Part shown: positions 23,830 to 34,199 of the stretch, piece by piece
Layout: every line of letters starts with the position of its first letter
Numbering within the stretch: position 1 is the first letter of the stretch
Notes under the pieces: generated by a model
The model's database searches: none
Seen by the model: the letters and a program-made list of their open reading frames with translations, nothing else
Told to the model about the DNA's origin: nothing
NCBI RefSeq assembly: GCF_003952265.1
Contig: NZ_CP034438.1
Span: 248,001-312,000, forward strand
Reading direction: 5' to 3'
Origin: Flaviflexus salsibiostraticola
GTDB lineage: Bacteria > Actinomycetota > Actinomycetes > Actinomycetales > Actinomycetaceae
DNA: 64,000 bases
Program-made: the position numbers and the translations under genes

Positions 23830-26711
23830 CGAGCTTCCAGCCCCGCCACATCGGCACCTGGGGTTCTGATCGAAGCGCGATGCTTGCGCGCGTCGGCGTC
23901 GGCAGCCTCGACGAGCTGATGGAGGCGGCCCTTCCCGCGGGCCTGACACGGGAGGCACTCGACGGACTGCCGGGTGGCCGCTCCGAGCAGGACGTCCTCG
24001 AACGACTCTCCGACTTGGCCGCAAAGAACACGGTCCGGATCTCCATGATCGGGCAGGGCTATTACGACACGGTCACGCCTGCTGTGATTCGGCGCAACAT
24101 CCTGGAGAACCCGTCCTGGTACACGGCCTATACGCCGTACCAGCCGGAGATCAGTCAGGGTCGGCTCGAAGCCCTCGTCAATTTCCAGACCATGGTCTCG
24201 GATCTGACAGGCATGGACATCGCGAACTCCTCGATGCTCGACGAGGCGACTGCCGTTGCTGAGGCGATGCTCCTCGCCTGTCGGGTCGCGAGGTCCCGCA
24301 CTCGAGTCCTCATCGCCGAGGACGTCTTCGATGCCACACGCGCCGTCGTCGAGACTCGGGCAGGTGCGCTTGGAATCGAGCTCACCGAATCCGACTTCTC
24401 GCAGATCGACGATGATGTCGCGGCCGTCATCCTCCAGTACCCCGGGGCATCCGGCCACCTGCCGGAGCTGAGCGAGCTCGAGGCGATCACAGCGAGGGCA
24501 CACGCTTCCGGTGCCCTCGTCGTCGTCGCCGCCGACCTCTTGTCGTTGTCCCTTCTCGCCAGCCCGGGCAGCTGGGGCGCGGATCTCGTCGCAGGATCCA
24601 CCCAGCGCTTCGGTGTTCCGATGGCTGGCGGAGGCCCTCACGCGGGGTACCTTGCGGTCAAGGATGCACACAAGAGGCAGCTGCCCGGCAGACTGGTGGG
24701 CGTCTCGAAGGACGCCGACGGGGCAGTCGCGTATCGCCTCGCCCTGCAGACACGAGAGCAGCACATCCGTCGCGAGAAGGCGACCTCCAACATCTGCACA
24801 GCCCAGGTCCTCCTCGCCGTTATGGCGTCAACATACGCGGTCTACCACGGGCCGGACGGGCTCCGAAGGATCGCCGAACGCGTCCACGACCACGCGGTCA
24901 GCCTCGCGGAGAGGCTCGCACGAGCCGGTGTTCCCGTGACGTCAACATCTTTCTTCGACACCGTCGAACTGGAGATCCCCGACGGTGCGGACCGAGCGCT
25001 CAGGCACCTGCTCGCCGAGAACATCACCGGGTGGAGGGTGGACGAGTCGACGATCCGGCTGTCGTGCGATGAGAAGACGACCGGTGAGGTGATCGACCGA
25101 GTGGTCCGCGCGTTGGAGGCCAGCGGCACGGAAGCGGATAAGACGGGCATCGACGCCGGTTTCCCCTCATCCCTCGAGCGGAGGGATGACTACCTCACCC
25201 ACCCGACCTTCCACCGCTACCGCACCGAGACGCTCCTCATGCGTTATCTCAAGGCGCTCGCGGATAAGGACTACGCGCTTGACCGCGGAATGATCCCGCT
25301 CGGCTCCTGCACGATGAAGCTCAACTCCGCCATTGAGATGTCCCCCATCACGTGGCCGGGCTTCGCCTTCATCCACCCGTTCGCACCGGCGACCGACCGA
25401 CTCGGGTATCTCGAGCTCATCGAGGACCTCGAGACGTGGCTGGCGGCGGTCACCTGCTACGACGCGGTGAGCCTTCAGCCGAACGCCGGTTCCCAGGGAG
25501 AGCTCGCAGGCCTGCTCGCGATTCGCGGCTATCACCGGTCGCGGGGGGACACTGAGCGAACCGTCTGCCTCATCCCCGCCTCGGCACACGGCACCAACGC
25601 CGCCTCGGCGGTGCTCGCCGGGTTCCGGGTTGTCGTCGTGGGCACGGGACCGGATGGTTCGGTCAGCCTGACCGACCTCGACGCGAAGATCTCTGAGTAC
25701 GAGGATCAACTCGGCGCGATCATGATCACGTACCCGTCGACGCATGGGATCTACGAGGACTCGGTCGGAGAGGTATGCGCCCGTGTCCATGCCGCAGGCG
25801 GACAGGTGTACATCGATGGTGCGAATCTCAACGCGCTTGTCGGCGTGGCGCGCCCAGGTGATTTCGGCGGCGATGTCTCCCACCTCAACCTCCACAAGAC
25901 GTTTGCGATCCCGCATGGCGGGGGAGGCCCGGGCGTGGGCCCGGTGGCGGCACAATCCCATCTCGTGCCCTTCCTTCCCTCGCATCCCATGACCGATAAC
26001 AGTGTGATCGGAAGCGCGAGCGCGATCACTCCGGGCGCAGGCGCGGTGTCTCAGGCGCCCTACGGGTCTGCGGGGATTCTTCCGATCTCCTATGCCTACA
26101 TCCTTCTCATGGGAGGGGAGGGACTGATGACGGCGACTCAGTCGGCAGTCCTTGCGGCCAACTACGTGGCGGCCAAGGTCGACAAGGTGCTGCCGGTGCT
26201 CTACCGCGGTCCCGGTGGTCTCGTCGGTCATGAGTGCATCATTGACCTCCGCCCGCTCCGAGAGGAGACAGGCATCACGGTCGACGACGTGGCAAAACGC
26301 CTCATCGACTACGGCTTTCATGCGCCGACGATGTCGTTCCCGGTAGCGGGCACCCTCATGATCGAACCGACCGAGTCCGAGGATCTCGGCGAGATCGACC
26401 GCCTATGTGATGCTCTGCTGAAGATCCACGATGAGGCTCGCAGCGTCTACGAGGGCACGTGGCCGCAGGACGACAATCCGCTCGTCAACGCGCCGCACAC
26501 GGCGGCGTCAGCGCTGGTGGGCGAATGGTCGCACCCCTATTCGAGGGCTGTTGCCGTCTACCCGGCCCTCGCCGAGGACGTGCTTGACGACCCGGCGCAG
26601 CTGGCGGCGGCAGCAGCCGGGAAGTACTGGCCCCCGGTCCGGCGCATCGATGGACCCTTCGGCGATCGGAACCTTGTGTGCTCCTGTCCTCCCATCGAGA
26701 GCTGTCGTTAG
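23826..26711 (+). CDS. gcvP: Glycine dehydrogenase (decarboxylating), P protein
   Basis: A 961-residue single-chain PLP enzyme that decarboxylates glycine and loads the methylamine on H protein. It is the fused form (N- and C-halves in one polypeptide). The PLP lysine is in [18 protein letters not shown] (about residue 700), preceded by [13 protein letters not shown]. The N-terminal half contains [23 protein letters not shown] overlaps the gcvH stop (GTGA). Length is normal, with no break seen. Confidence 0.97.
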   Translation: MTSFQPRHIGTWGSDRSAMLARVGVGSLDELMEAALPAGLTREALDGLPGGRSEQDVLERLSDLAAKNTVRISMIGQGYYDTVTPAVIRRNILENPSWYTAYTPYQPEISQGRLEALVNFQTMVSDLTGMDIANSSMLDEATAVAEAMLLACRVARSRTRVLIAEDVFDATRAVVETRAGALGIELTESDFSQIDDDVAAVILQYPGASGHLPELSELEAITARAHASGALVVVAADLLSLSLLASPGSWGADLVAGSTQRFGVPMAGGGPHAGYLAVKDAHKRQLPGRLVGVSKDADGAVAYRLALQTREQHIRREKATSNICTAQVLLAVMASTYAVYHGPDGLRRIAERVHDHAVSLAERLARAGVPVTSTSFFDTVELEIPDGADRALRHLLAENITGWRVDESTIRLSCDEKTTGEVIDRVVRALEASGTEADKTGIDAGFPSSLERRDDYLTHPTFHRYRTETLLMRYLKALADKDYALDRGMIPLGSCTMKLNSAIEMSPITWPGFAFIHPFAPATDRLGYLELIEDLETWLAAVTCYDAVSLQPNAGSQGELAGLLAIRGYHRSRGDTERTVCLIPASAHGTNAASAVLAGFRVVVVGTGPDGSVSLTDLDAKISEYEDQLGAIMITYPSTHGIYEDSVGEVCARVHAAGGQVYIDGANLNALVGVARPGDFGGDVSHLNLHKTFAIPHGGGGPGVGPVAAQSHLVPFLPSHPMTDNSVIGSASAITPGAGAVSQAPYGSAGILPISYAYILLMGGEGLMTATQSAVLAANYVAAKVDKVLPVLYRGPGGLVGHECIIDLRPLREETGITVDDVAKRLIDYGFHAPTMSFPVAGTLMIEPTESEDLGEIDRLCDALLKIHDEARSVYEGTWPQDDNPLVNAPHTAASALVGEWSHPYSRAVAVYPALAEDVLDDPAQLAAAAAGKYWPPVRRIDGPFGDRNLVCSCPPIESCR

Positions 26712-26738
26712 GGTCCCTCCTCGCGTGAGAAACATGAC

Positions 26739-26773
26739 TGTTCCCATACTCGGGTCGTTCGAGTATGGGAACA
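26739..26773. terminator. Strong hairpin between gcvP and sigA
   Basis: A perfect 14-bp stem (26739-26752 with 26760-26773) and 7-base loop begins 28 bases after the gcvP stop. No U tract follows. It could terminate gcvTHP or act as a palindromic site upstream of sigA. Confidence 0.55.
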
Positions 26774-26851
26774 AATCATGGTGCGCGGGCGTTAGCTCAT
26801 TACAGGTCCGTTTCCGCCCGAGGACCGTGAGCGAATTCTGGAAGGTAATCA

Positions 26852-28306
26852 GTGTCTGAAGCGACAACCTCGACCACCCCGTCCACCGACGTAAAGGAGG
26901 ATGTCGGCGCCGCAGCCCGCGCCACGAAGAGCAGCACTGCCACGACAGCATCGAAGAGCGCCTCGAAGACTGCCGCGAAGCCGAAGGCCAAGGCTGCGCC
27001 CGCCTCGACGGGTGCGAAGAAGGCGCCTGCAAAGTCGGGTGGCGCAAAGACCGCGGCCAAGAAGACGACCGCGAAGCGGACGACGGCACGCGCCAAGTCG
27101 GATGAGGCAGAGCTCGCCAGCCCGACCGCTGAGACGTCTGAGGATATCGACTCGGCCGTGACCCCGGAGATCGTCGATGAAGAGATCGTCGAGGACGAGG
27201 TCGTTGAGGACGAGGTCGACATCGCCGACGAAGAGGAAACCGACGAGGACGAGGACGACGAGGAAGAGGTTGCGAAGGAGGACGCTCCGACCGCCCGCAG
27301 CCTGAGGCACGCCGAGGAGCGTCCGGGCCACTTCGTCGTCAAGGACTCCGACAGCGGCGACGAGCCCGCTCAGCGGATCCACGTCGCGGGCGCTACGGCA
27401 GACCCCGTCAAGGATTACCTCAAGCAGATCGGCAAGGTTGCACTTCTGACGGCTGAGGAAGAGGTCGAGCTGGCCCGTCGAATCGAGGTTGGTCTCTATG
27501 CGAATTACATCCTCACGGAGGCGCCCGAGAAGATCAAGGACAAGGCCTACGAGCGTCGGCTCAAGTGGATGGTGCGCGACGGGCAGCTCGCGAAGAACCA
27601 TCTCCTCGAAGCGAACCTGCGTCTCGTCGTCTCACTCGCGAAGCGCTACACGGGCCGTGGCATGCTTTTCCTCGACCTGATCCAGGAGGGCAACCTCGGA
27701 CTCGTTCGCGCAGTCGAGAAGTTCGACTACACGAAGGGATTCAAGTTCTCGACCTACGCGACGTGGTGGATCCGCCAGGCGATCACCCGCGCGATGGCCG
27801 ACCAGGCCCGAACGATCAGGATCCCGGTCCACATGGTCGAGGTCATCAACAAGCTTGCGCGCGTCCAGCGGCAGATGCTGCAGGATCTCGGCCACGAGCC
27901 GACGACGGAGCAGCTCGCCAAGGAGCTCGACATGACCGAGGAGAAGGTCATCGAGGTGCAGAAGTATGGCCGCGAGCCGATCTCCCTCCACACGCCGCTG
28001 GGCGAGGATGGGGACTCTGAGTTCGGCGACCTCATTGAGGATTCCGAGGCTGTCGTGCCGACAGACCGGGTCGCCCACATCCTCCTGCAGGAGCAGATCC
28101 ATCAGGTGCTCGACACACTCTCAGAGCGTGAGGCTGGTGTGATCACGATGCGGTTCGGCATCAACGATGGTCAGCCGAAGACACTCGACGAGATCGGTAA
28201 GAAGTACGGAGTGACGCGAGAGCGCATCCGCCAGATCGAGTCGAAGACGATGTCGAAGCTTCGCCACCCGTCCCGTTCCCAGGTTCTGCGGGATTACCTC
28301 GACTAG
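26852..28306 (+). CDS. sigA: Primary RNA polymerase sigma factor (SigA/HrdB type)
   Basis: A 484-residue housekeeping sigma factor. Residues 1-90 are Ala/Lys/Thr-rich and very basic, then an acidic stretch (about 100-150) follows; this histone-like then acidic leader is usual in actinobacterial primary sigmas. Region 1.2 begins near [13 protein letters not shown], region 2 includes [19 protein letters not shown] and [13 protein letters not shown], and region 4 ends with the helix-turn-helix [19 protein letters not shown]. The GTG start has GGAAGG six bases upstream. The TAG stop is shared base-for-base with the opposite gene in CTAG. Confidence 0.97.
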   Translation: MSEATTSTTPSTDVKEDVGAAARATKSSTATTASKSASKTAAKPKAKAAPASTGAKKAPAKSGGAKTAAKKTTAKRTTARAKSDEAELASPTAETSEDIDSAVTPEIVDEEIVEDEVVEDEVDIADEEETDEDEDDEEEVAKEDAPTARSLRHAEERPGHFVVKDSDSGDEPAQRIHVAGATADPVKDYLKQIGKVALLTAEEEVELARRIEVGLYANYILTEAPEKIKDKAYERRLKWMVRDGQLAKNHLLEANLRLVVSLAKRYTGRGMLFLDLIQEGNLGLVRAVEKFDYTKGFKFSTYATWWIRQAITRAMADQARTIRIPVHMVEVINKLARVQRQMLQDLGHEPTTEQLAKELDMTEEKVIEVQKYGREPISLHTPLGEDGDSEFGDLIEDSEAVVPTDRVAHILLQEQIHQVLDTLSEREAGVITMRFGINDGQPKTLDEIGKKYGVTRERIRQIESKTMSKLRHPSRSQVLRDYLD

Positions 28307-28935
28307 AGTCTTCCCAGGTCAGCGACCTCCAGCCACATGATCGAACGCGCCGCGCCTGCGGCGCGTTCCCATTCCGCCGGAAGAACGCTGCGACCATTGC
28401 GATCGTGTGCGGTGTCAGCCCAGCGGCGGCCGTCCGCCTCCGCCGCGAGGTAGCTGTTCAAGAGGGCGGCAGAGCACAGCGCGTCATCGAGGCCGCGATG
28501 ATTGAGCGGAAGGTTGATTCCCGCGCGCGTCAGGCACGCCCCGAGGGAGTGCCGACCCTCGGGGAGATAGATCCGTGACTGGTCCATCGTGCAGACAGCC
28601 GCATCGCGAGGAATGGCGACGGAATAGAGCGACCGCTTGAACTCGGCGTTGAGGAACTCGAGATCGAAGGCCACGTTGTGTCCGACGATGATGCGGCCGG
28701 AGAGATGCTCGATGATGAGGGGGAGCGCCTCGGAGAAAGTGGGCGCATCCGCCACATCGCTGTCGGTGATGCCGTGGATAAGGGTGGACCCGACAGGCCT
28801 GCTCGGGTTGATGAGGGTGGACCAGTGGTCGATCGTGCTGCCGGTGCTGTCGAGGATGACGATGCCGATATCGATGATCCGATCGCTCCAGGCTGCCAGC
28901 CCGGTCGTCTCGACGTCGATCACCGCGTATTCCAC
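28303..28935 (-). CDS. DnaQ-like 3'-5' exonuclease (DEDDh)
   Basis: A 210-residue exonuclease of the DNA polymerase III epsilon/RNase T type. The acidic catalytic residues are in [24 protein letters not shown] and [12 protein letters not shown]. Substrate is unknown; proofreading or repair is plausible. I prefer GTG 28935, since GGGAGAG lies nine bases upstream and the domain begins at once; ATG 28953 (six more residues) is possible but has no ribosome site. Its stop overlaps that of sigA tail to tail within CTAG (28303-28306). Confidence 0.88.
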   Translation of the reverse strand: MEYAVIDVETTGLAAWSDRIIDIGIVILDSTGSTIDHWSTLINPSRPVGSTLIHGITDSDVADAPTFSEALPLIIEHLSGRIIVGHNVAFDLEFLNAEFKRSLYSVAIPRDAAVCTMDQSRIYLPEGRHSLGACLTRAGINLPLNHRGLDDALCSAALLNSYLAAEADGRRWADTAHDRNGRSVLPAEWERAAGAARSIMWLEVADLGRL

Positions 28936-29116
28936 GTGCTGATTCTCTCCCATCACCCGGTCGAAACCGATTGCTCATGAGCTGCGCCTGCCTGAGCCCG
29001 GTTGGCGGGGACGGCGACGGTAATAACCTATGTCATCGATCCGGCATAAGTTGGCCCGAAGCGAACTCGGACGGACGCGGGGATTAAATCGGGGCGAACT
29101 GTGGTTGGATGATGGT

Positions 29117-29326
29117 GTGAGTACAACAGTAGTAGAACCAGTACAGCTGACCGCCAGCGATCGTTGCGACGCGTGCGGTGCCAGGGCGTATGTCAGGGTC
29201 GAGCTCGAATCGGGCTCTCTGCTCTTCTGCGGGCACCATGCGAATCAGCATCTCGAGAAGTTGGCTCCGACTGCCAAGCACGTTCATGACGAGCGCCACC
29301 GCTTGACCGAGGAGAGCGCGAGCTGA
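29117..29326 (+). CDS. Small zinc-ribbon protein (DUF7455-like)
   Basis: A 69-residue protein with a CDACG knuckle and a FCGHH second half, a probable zinc site, followed by a charged helix (LEKLAPTAKHVHDERHRL). Similar small proteins commonly lie next to the primary sigma gene in actinobacteria. GTG 29117 is chosen because the family starts just before the zinc site; the longer frame upstream is Arg-rich and has no ribosome site. A strong terminator follows. Confidence 0.82.
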   Translation: MSTTVVEPVQLTASDRCDACGARAYVRVELESGSLLFCGHHANQHLEKLAPTAKHVHDERHRLTEESAS

Positions 29327-29347
29327 GCGCCTTCCCCCTTATCTGAC

Positions 29348-29382
29348 AGTACGGACCGATCATCGATCGGTCCGTACTTTTT
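29348..29382 (+). terminator. Rho-independent terminator after the zinc-ribbon gene
   Basis: A perfect 14-bp stem (29348-29361 with 29365-29378), 3-base loop and five T (29378-29382). It is the clearest intrinsic terminator in the window. Confidence 0.88.
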
Positions 29383-29424
29383 CACATCCGCGAGGTGCTT
29401 GAGGGAATTCGCCCCGCTCTCGCC

Positions 29425-29430
29425 TACTAT
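29425..29430 (+). promoter_or_regulatory. -10 hexamer for a leaderless parE mRNA
   Basis: TACTAT ends six bases before the parE GTG at 29437, just after the terminator at 29348-29382. A TTGAGG at 29399-29404 is a weak -35 at 20-base spacing. Confidence 0.5.
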
Positions 29431-29436
29431 CGAACA

Positions 29437-31530
29437 GTGTCTGAATATACCGCGCGCCATCTTTCTGTCCTCGAGGGCCTCGAGGCGGTCCGCAAGCGAC
29501 CCGGCATGTACATCGGTTCAACGGACTCGAGAGGCCTCCAGCACTGCCTGTGGGAGATCATCGACAACTCGGTCGACGAAGCGCTCGACGGTCATGCCGA
29601 CCGGATCGCCGTTTCACTCCTGTCGGACGGCTCCGTCCTCGTCGAGGACAACGGTCGCGGAATCCCGGTCGATGAGGTCCCGGGCGTCGGGCTCTCCGGA
29701 GTTGAGGTCGTCTACACCAAGCTTCACGCCGGTGGTAAGTTCGGCGGCGGCAGCTACGCTGCGTCGGGCGGCCTCCACGGTGTTGGCGCCTCCGTCGTCA
29801 ACGCCCTCTCACACCGGCTTGACGTCGAGGTCGACCGAGATGGCAAGACGCATCGGATGACGTTCCGCCGGGGTGAGCCCGGCCAGTTCCAGGACGGCAG
29901 AACCCCGGCGGCGGACAACCCCTTCACTCCTTTCGTCACAGACTCGTTCCTCGAGATCAAGGGGAGAGTCGCGAAGAAGAAGACCGGCACGAGAGTGCGG
30001 TTCTGGCCGGACCCGCAGATCTTCCCGGCGACGACCGCGATGTCGCTCGAGGCGATTCTCGGCCGTGCGAAGCAGACGGCCTTCCTCGTTCCCGGACTGA
30101 CGCTCGTCATTCGCGATGAGCGAGAGGGGGAGCCGACGGAGGAGACCTTCCGATATGACGGTGGTGTTGTCGACTTCGTTGAGGATCTTGCGCCCGATGC
30201 TGCGATCACGAAGACGTATCACATCGTCGGGTCCGGCACCTTCATGGAGACGGTCCAGACCCTTGACAAGAAGACGGGCCACCTTGTCCCCGTCGAGACC
30301 GAGCGCACGTGCCAGGTGGACGTCGCGCTGGCCTGGGGGCAGGGTTATGACACGACCGTCCGCTCCTTCGTCAACATCATCGCCACCCCGGTCGGCGGCA
30401 CCCATATTCAGGGCTTCGAGGCTGGCCTGTCGCGTGCGCTCCGGAAGCTCATCGAGTCGAATGCTCGTCGGCTGAAGGTCACCGCGAAGGATCCGAAGAT
30501 TGAGAAGGAGGACATCATGGCGGGCCTGACGGCCGTCGTCACCGTCTCCCTTCCCGAGCCGCAGTTCGAGGGCCAGACGAAGGAGATTCTCGGCACCGGA
30601 CCCGTGCGCGGCATCGTCAATCGCGTGGTCGGAGACGCTCTCGTCGAGATCCTCGGGTCGACGAAGCGTTCGCAGCGCGACGAGACCGGCCGACTCCTTG
30701 AGAAGATCGTGGCGGAGATGCGGGCGCGGGTGACGGCCCGGATGCACAAGGAGATCTCGCGGCGGAAGAACGCCCTCGAGACGTCGACGATGCCGGCGAA
30801 GCTGTCGGATTGTCGATCCGAGGATGTTGCCAAGACCGAACTGTTCATCGTCGAGGGCGACTCCGCCCTCGGCACCGCCAAGTTGGCGCGCAACTCCGAG
30901 TTTCAGGCCCTGTTGCCGATTCGCGGAAAGATCCTCAACGTCCAGAAGGCGTCACCGGCCGACATCCTGAAGAATCAGGAGGTCTCCTCGATCATCCAGG
31001 TTGTCGGGGCAGGCTCGGGTCGCACCTTCGATGTCCAGGCGGCCCGCTACGGCAAGGTCATTCTCATGACAGATGCCGACGTCGACGGCGCTCATATCCG
31101 AACCCTCCTGCTCACCCTCCTATTCCGCTACATGCGTCCCCTCGTCGAAGCCGGCCGCGTCTACGCCGCAGTTCCGCCCCTCCACCGAGTTGAGGCGATC
31201 GGGCGGGGCAAGGCGAAGAACGAGGTCCACTACACGTATTCGGAGGCTGAGCTCAATGCTCTCCTCAAGAAGCTGGAGAAGCAGGGACGGCGCTACAAGG
31301 AGCCGATCCAGCGGTACAAGGGTCTGGGTGAGATGGACGCCGACCAGCTCGCGGAGACGACGATGGATCCCTCACACCGCACTCTGCGCAGGGTGTCGAT
31401 GGCCGATGAGGAGGCGCTGCGGGAGGCTGAGATGGTCTTCGAGTTGCTCATGGGCAATGAGGTGGCGCCTCGCAAGGAGTTCATCGTCGAGGGCTCCGAA
31501 GAGGTCGACCGCGCTCGCATCGACGCCTGA
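29437..31530 (+). CDS. parE: DNA topoisomerase IV subunit B (type IIA, GyrB-like)
   Basis: A 697-residue ATPase subunit that with ParC decatenates chromosomes. The GHKL ATP site includes EIIDNSVDEALDGHA and VEDNGRGIPVD, with GGLHGVGASVVNALS. The TOPRIM part has VEGDSALGTAK and the metal-binding DADVDGAHI. The C-terminal part GLGEMDADQLAETTMDP is characteristic. The GTG at 29437 is favoured by the family start SEYTARHLSVLEGLEAVRKR and the -10 six bases upstream. parC lies 7 kb away in opposite orientation. A second GyrB paralogue elsewhere is likely but not visible. Confidence 0.94.
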   Translation: MSEYTARHLSVLEGLEAVRKRPGMYIGSTDSRGLQHCLWEIIDNSVDEALDGHADRIAVSLLSDGSVLVEDNGRGIPVDEVPGVGLSGVEVVYTKLHAGGKFGGGSYAASGGLHGVGASVVNALSHRLDVEVDRDGKTHRMTFRRGEPGQFQDGRTPAADNPFTPFVTDSFLEIKGRVAKKKTGTRVRFWPDPQIFPATTAMSLEAILGRAKQTAFLVPGLTLVIRDEREGEPTEETFRYDGGVVDFVEDLAPDAAITKTYHIVGSGTFMETVQTLDKKTGHLVPVETERTCQVDVALAWGQGYDTTVRSFVNIIATPVGGTHIQGFEAGLSRALRKLIESNARRLKVTAKDPKIEKEDIMAGLTAVVTVSLPEPQFEGQTKEILGTGPVRGIVNRVVGDALVEILGSTKRSQRDETGRLLEKIVAEMRARVTARMHKEISRRKNALETSTMPAKLSDCRSEDVAKTELFIVEGDSALGTAKLARNSEFQALLPIRGKILNVQKASPADILKNQEVSSIIQVVGAGSGRTFDVQAARYGKVILMTDADVDGAHIRTLLLTLLFRYMRPLVEAGRVYAAVPPLHRVEAIGRGKAKNEVHYTYSEAELNALLKKLEKQGRRYKEPIQRYKGLGEMDADQLAETTMDPSHRTLRRVSMADEEALREAEMVFELLMGNEVAPRKEFIVEGSEEVDRARIDA

Positions 31531-31534
31531 CTGG

Positions 31535-31540
31535 TAGACT
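31535..31540 (+). promoter_or_regulatory. -10 hexamer for the GNAT gene at 31548
   Basis: TAGACT ends seven bases before the ATG, in the 17-base gap after parE. A leaderless transcript is likely. Confidence 0.4.
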
Positions 31541-31547
31541 GGCGCGC

Positions 31548-32594
31548 ATGGAATCGAACGGCGTCACGGCACGAGCTGGCTCACTTGACCAGCGACTTCG
31601 GGTCCCAGGTCACCTCGAATTCCCGGGCGCACACCTGGGTCTGACATGGGCCCTCCTGGGCGGCGGCGACGTCGACGATGTCATTGCCCTCGACCTGCGC
31701 TGTCGGCCCAGCGACAGGCCGTCTGCCGTGCGCAGACCAGAAGTCATCGCCCCCATGCTCGGGCTCGCTCCCACCGCGCACCGGCACGAGATCCTCGGGG
31801 GGAGGGACTCGACAGGCGAGCTGCGAGCGGTCGGCAGCGTCGTCCTGCTCGCGGGTGTCGACACCGAGCACGTCTGTATTCTCGAGGCCTTCATCGATCC
31901 GCTGTGGCGCGGGCGAGGCATCGGCCGTGCCCTCATCGACTGGCAGGACGGCCGGGCGCGTCAGCTGATCGGCGAGGATGGACGGGATCTTCCGGTCTCG
32001 ATCGAGTCCCGCGTCGTCGCCCACCTGACCGAGCGGCGCCGTCTGCTCGCCGCGGCGGGTTTCAGCCCGAATCGCACACTCGAGTACCTCGTGCGCACGA
32101 CCGGCACATCGACGGCGGTCGAGGAGGTCGCTCAGGCGAAGCTCGCGGCCGCCGGGGTATCCCTCATTCCTTTTGAACCTGGGCTCAGCGAGGATGTCCG
32201 CACCGTCTACAACCGAAGCCGGTCGCTCAGCCTCGGCGGGCGTCTCATTCCGGCGGAGGACTTCGCTCGTATCGCGGACGAGATCGACCCTCGGATCTCC
32301 TACATCGCTGTGGCCGACGACGACAAGATCGTCGTCGGCTTCCTCCTCGCTCGGATCGAGCAGCGTGAGACGCCTGAGTCGTGGATCGAATTCCTTGCCA
32401 TCGAGCGCGGGTGGCGCAGCCAGGGCATCGCCGATGCGCTCATGTCCCGGCATCTCGCCGATTGCGTCGAGGTCGGCGTCCCCCTGACCGGCACGACGAT
32501 CGACTCGAAGCTGAACGATGAATCGAAGTCGTGGCTGGAGCGCTGGGACTTCTACCCACGCTCCTCCGACATCATCTACGCGATCGAGATGTGA
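31548..32594 (+). CDS. Double-domain GNAT acetyltransferase-like protein
   Basis: A 348-residue protein made of two GNAT folds. The first acetyl-CoA loop is visible in FIDPLWRGRGIGRALIDW (about residues 115-132) and the second in AIERGWRSQGIADALMSRH (about 284-302). Tandem GNATs of this length include mycothiol synthase and many enzymes of unknown substrate; nothing here fixes the substrate. It overlaps the next gene, also a double GNAT, as TGATG, so the two may act together or be an old duplication. Confidence 0.85.
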   Translation: MESNGVTARAGSLDQRLRVPGHLEFPGAHLGLTWALLGGGDVDDVIALDLRCRPSDRPSAVRRPEVIAPMLGLAPTAHRHEILGGRDSTGELRAVGSVVLLAGVDTEHVCILEAFIDPLWRGRGIGRALIDWQDGRARQLIGEDGRDLPVSIESRVVAHLTERRRLLAAAGFSPNRTLEYLVRTTGTSTAVEEVAQAKLAAAGVSLIPFEPGLSEDVRTVYNRSRSLSLGGRLIPAEDFARIADEIDPRISYIAVADDDKIVVGFLLARIEQRETPESWIEFLAIERGWRSQGIADALMSRHLADCVEVGVPLTGTTIDSKLNDESKSWLERWDFYPRSSDIIYAIEM

Positions 32595-33544
32595 TGCGGA
32601 TCGAACTCACCCGCCATCGGCTGCCCGAACTCATCGCACTCGTTGAAGCGATCGAGCAGCATGATCACGCCCCGTTCCGCACCCTGCCATCCGAACTCGA
32701 GGACTACTTCGACTCCGGGCTCGAGACCGAGTCCCTCGGACTCGTCGTTGACGGGGTGCTCGCCGGCTACGGCGTGGTGAGAGTCCCTCGGGACGGCAGT
32801 CCTCTGCGCTGCTCGGGAGGCACCCATCCGGACTTCCGGGGTTACGGTCTCGGTCGAATGGTCGTTGAGTTCTTCGATACGGCGGCCCGCAGGCTGGCGG
32901 CGGGACAGCCGGACGCGACGATGGAGATTCACGTCGATGAGGGGCGCGACAGCCTCGTCGACCTGCTGGAGCGGGCTGAGTTCGAGCCGAGCGGCGGTTA
33001 CGTCCAGCTGCGCCGCGATCTCTCCGAGCCGCGTGCCGCGGTCGAGCTGCCATCCTTCTTCAGGCTCGTGCCGTGGAGCGATGTCAAGGACACCGAGGTC
33101 GGTGCGGCCTACAGGGAGACTCTATCGGGTCTGAGCGACGCGCTCGAGAGCCAATTCTTCGTGGCCGAATGGTCATTCGTCATCGTTGATGGCCGTTCGG
33201 ACCGCGCGAAGCTCGCCGCCTATCTCCTCTCCCACAAGTACGAGCAGGACTGGTCGGCCTTCGGCTGGTCAGAGGGCTACACGGAGGAGCTCGTCGTCAT
33301 GCCCGACTATCGCGGCCTCCATCTCGCCACGAGCCTGCTCAACACTGCCGCGGACTCCTACCAGGAATCGGGCCTGGAGTACGCCGGCATGGATATCAGC
33401 GTCGACGCGGACGGGACGTCCCCCATGCTCGACCTGTTCATGCACTTCGGCTACGAGCCCATTCGGAGCACGACCCTGTACGCGAAACGGGTCTTTCCGG
33501 CGGGCCAGCCGCCGCTCTCCGCCACGGCCTCAGGCGAGATCTAG
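32594..33544 (+). CDS. Second double-domain GNAT acetyltransferase-like protein
   Basis: A 316-residue protein with two GNAT domains; the first has GTHPDFRGYGLGRMVVEFF (about residues 75-93) and the second VVMPDYRGLHLATSLLN (about 233-249). The ATG shares a base with the stop of the preceding GNAT gene. Its TAG stop lies inside the TCTAGC sequence (33540-33545) that is the duplicated target of the adjoining insertion sequence. Before insertion it would have shared CTAG with the stop of the HAD gene now at 37860. Substrate unknown. Confidence 0.85.
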   Translation: MRIELTRHRLPELIALVEAIEQHDHAPFRTLPSELEDYFDSGLETESLGLVVDGVLAGYGVVRVPRDGSPLRCSGGTHPDFRGYGLGRMVVEFFDTAARRLAAGQPDATMEIHVDEGRDSLVDLLERAEFEPSGGYVQLRRDLSEPRAAVELPSFFRLVPWSDVKDTEVGAAYRETLSGLSDALESQFFVAEWSFVIVDGRSDRAKLAAYLLSHKYEQDWSAFGWSEGYTEELVVMPDYRGLHLATSLLNTAADSYQESGLEYAGMDISVDADGTSPMLDLFMHFGYEPIRSTTLYAKRVFPAGQPPLSATASGEI

Positions 33545-33545
33545 C
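33540..33545. repeat. TCTAGC target copy, left of element A
   Basis: First of three copies of the 6-bp target (others at 36748-36753 and 37859-37864). It contains the stop codon of the GNAT gene. Confidence 0.85.
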
Positions 33546-33597
33546 TGTGATGTCCAGGGACGTTGTTATGGGAATCCTGTGTGATCTGTTGAAGGGC

Positions 33598-33659
33598 GAA
33601 GGCCTCCTGTTGTGAAGTGGAGCTGTCTAAGAAACCGCTTCACATACCAGGAGGCCTTC
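33598..33659 (+). promoter_or_regulatory. Fold-back hairpin hiding the element A transposase ribosome site
   Basis: A 12-bp inverted repeat (33598-33609 with 33648-33659), with seven further near-adjacent pairs, ends directly before the ATG at 33660. The AGGAGG ribosome site lies inside the right arm. Such a structure would block translation from transcripts entering the element from outside. Confidence 0.5.
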
Positions 33660-34141
33660 ATGGTCCACGCTAATGCCGCACTGACCCCGCGCGCACGTTT
33701 AAGGCTTGCGAAACTCATCATCGAGGATCAATGGCCTGTCACCGTTGCCGCGAAGATGTTTATGGTCTCCCCCGTCACGGCCCGTAAATGGGCGGTTCGC
33801 TACCGTGATGAGGGCGCGGCCGGGATGACCGACCGGTCAAGTCGTCCCCACTCCATGCCCACCCGCACTCCGCTGCCAGTGGTTAAACGGATCATCGGGC
33901 TGCGCTGGCGGGGCCGACACGGTCCAGCCCAGATCGCCTCCGAGCTCGGCATGCCCGCTTCCACCGTTCACGCCGTGTTGGTGCGCGCGGGTCTGAACCG
34001 GCTCTCGCGCATTGATCGGGTCACGGGCGAACCGATCCGACGTTACGAGCATCCTCATCCGGGATCCTTGATCCATGTCGATGTGACCAAGTTCGGTCGT
34101 ATCCCTGACGGGGGTGGACACCGGTTCGTCGGCAGACAGCA

Positions 34142-34146
34142 GGGAC
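34142..34146. repeat. GGGAC target duplication, left of the IS21-type element
   Basis: Matches GGGAC at 36236-36240. Removing the element and one copy restores the CAGCAGGGACTGATC reading seen in the intact sister copy. Confidence 0.88.
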
Positions 34147-34199
34147 TGTCGGCGGCAGTTGAATTTGGTGCATTTCCGGCGATCGAAAACTGAGCGGTT

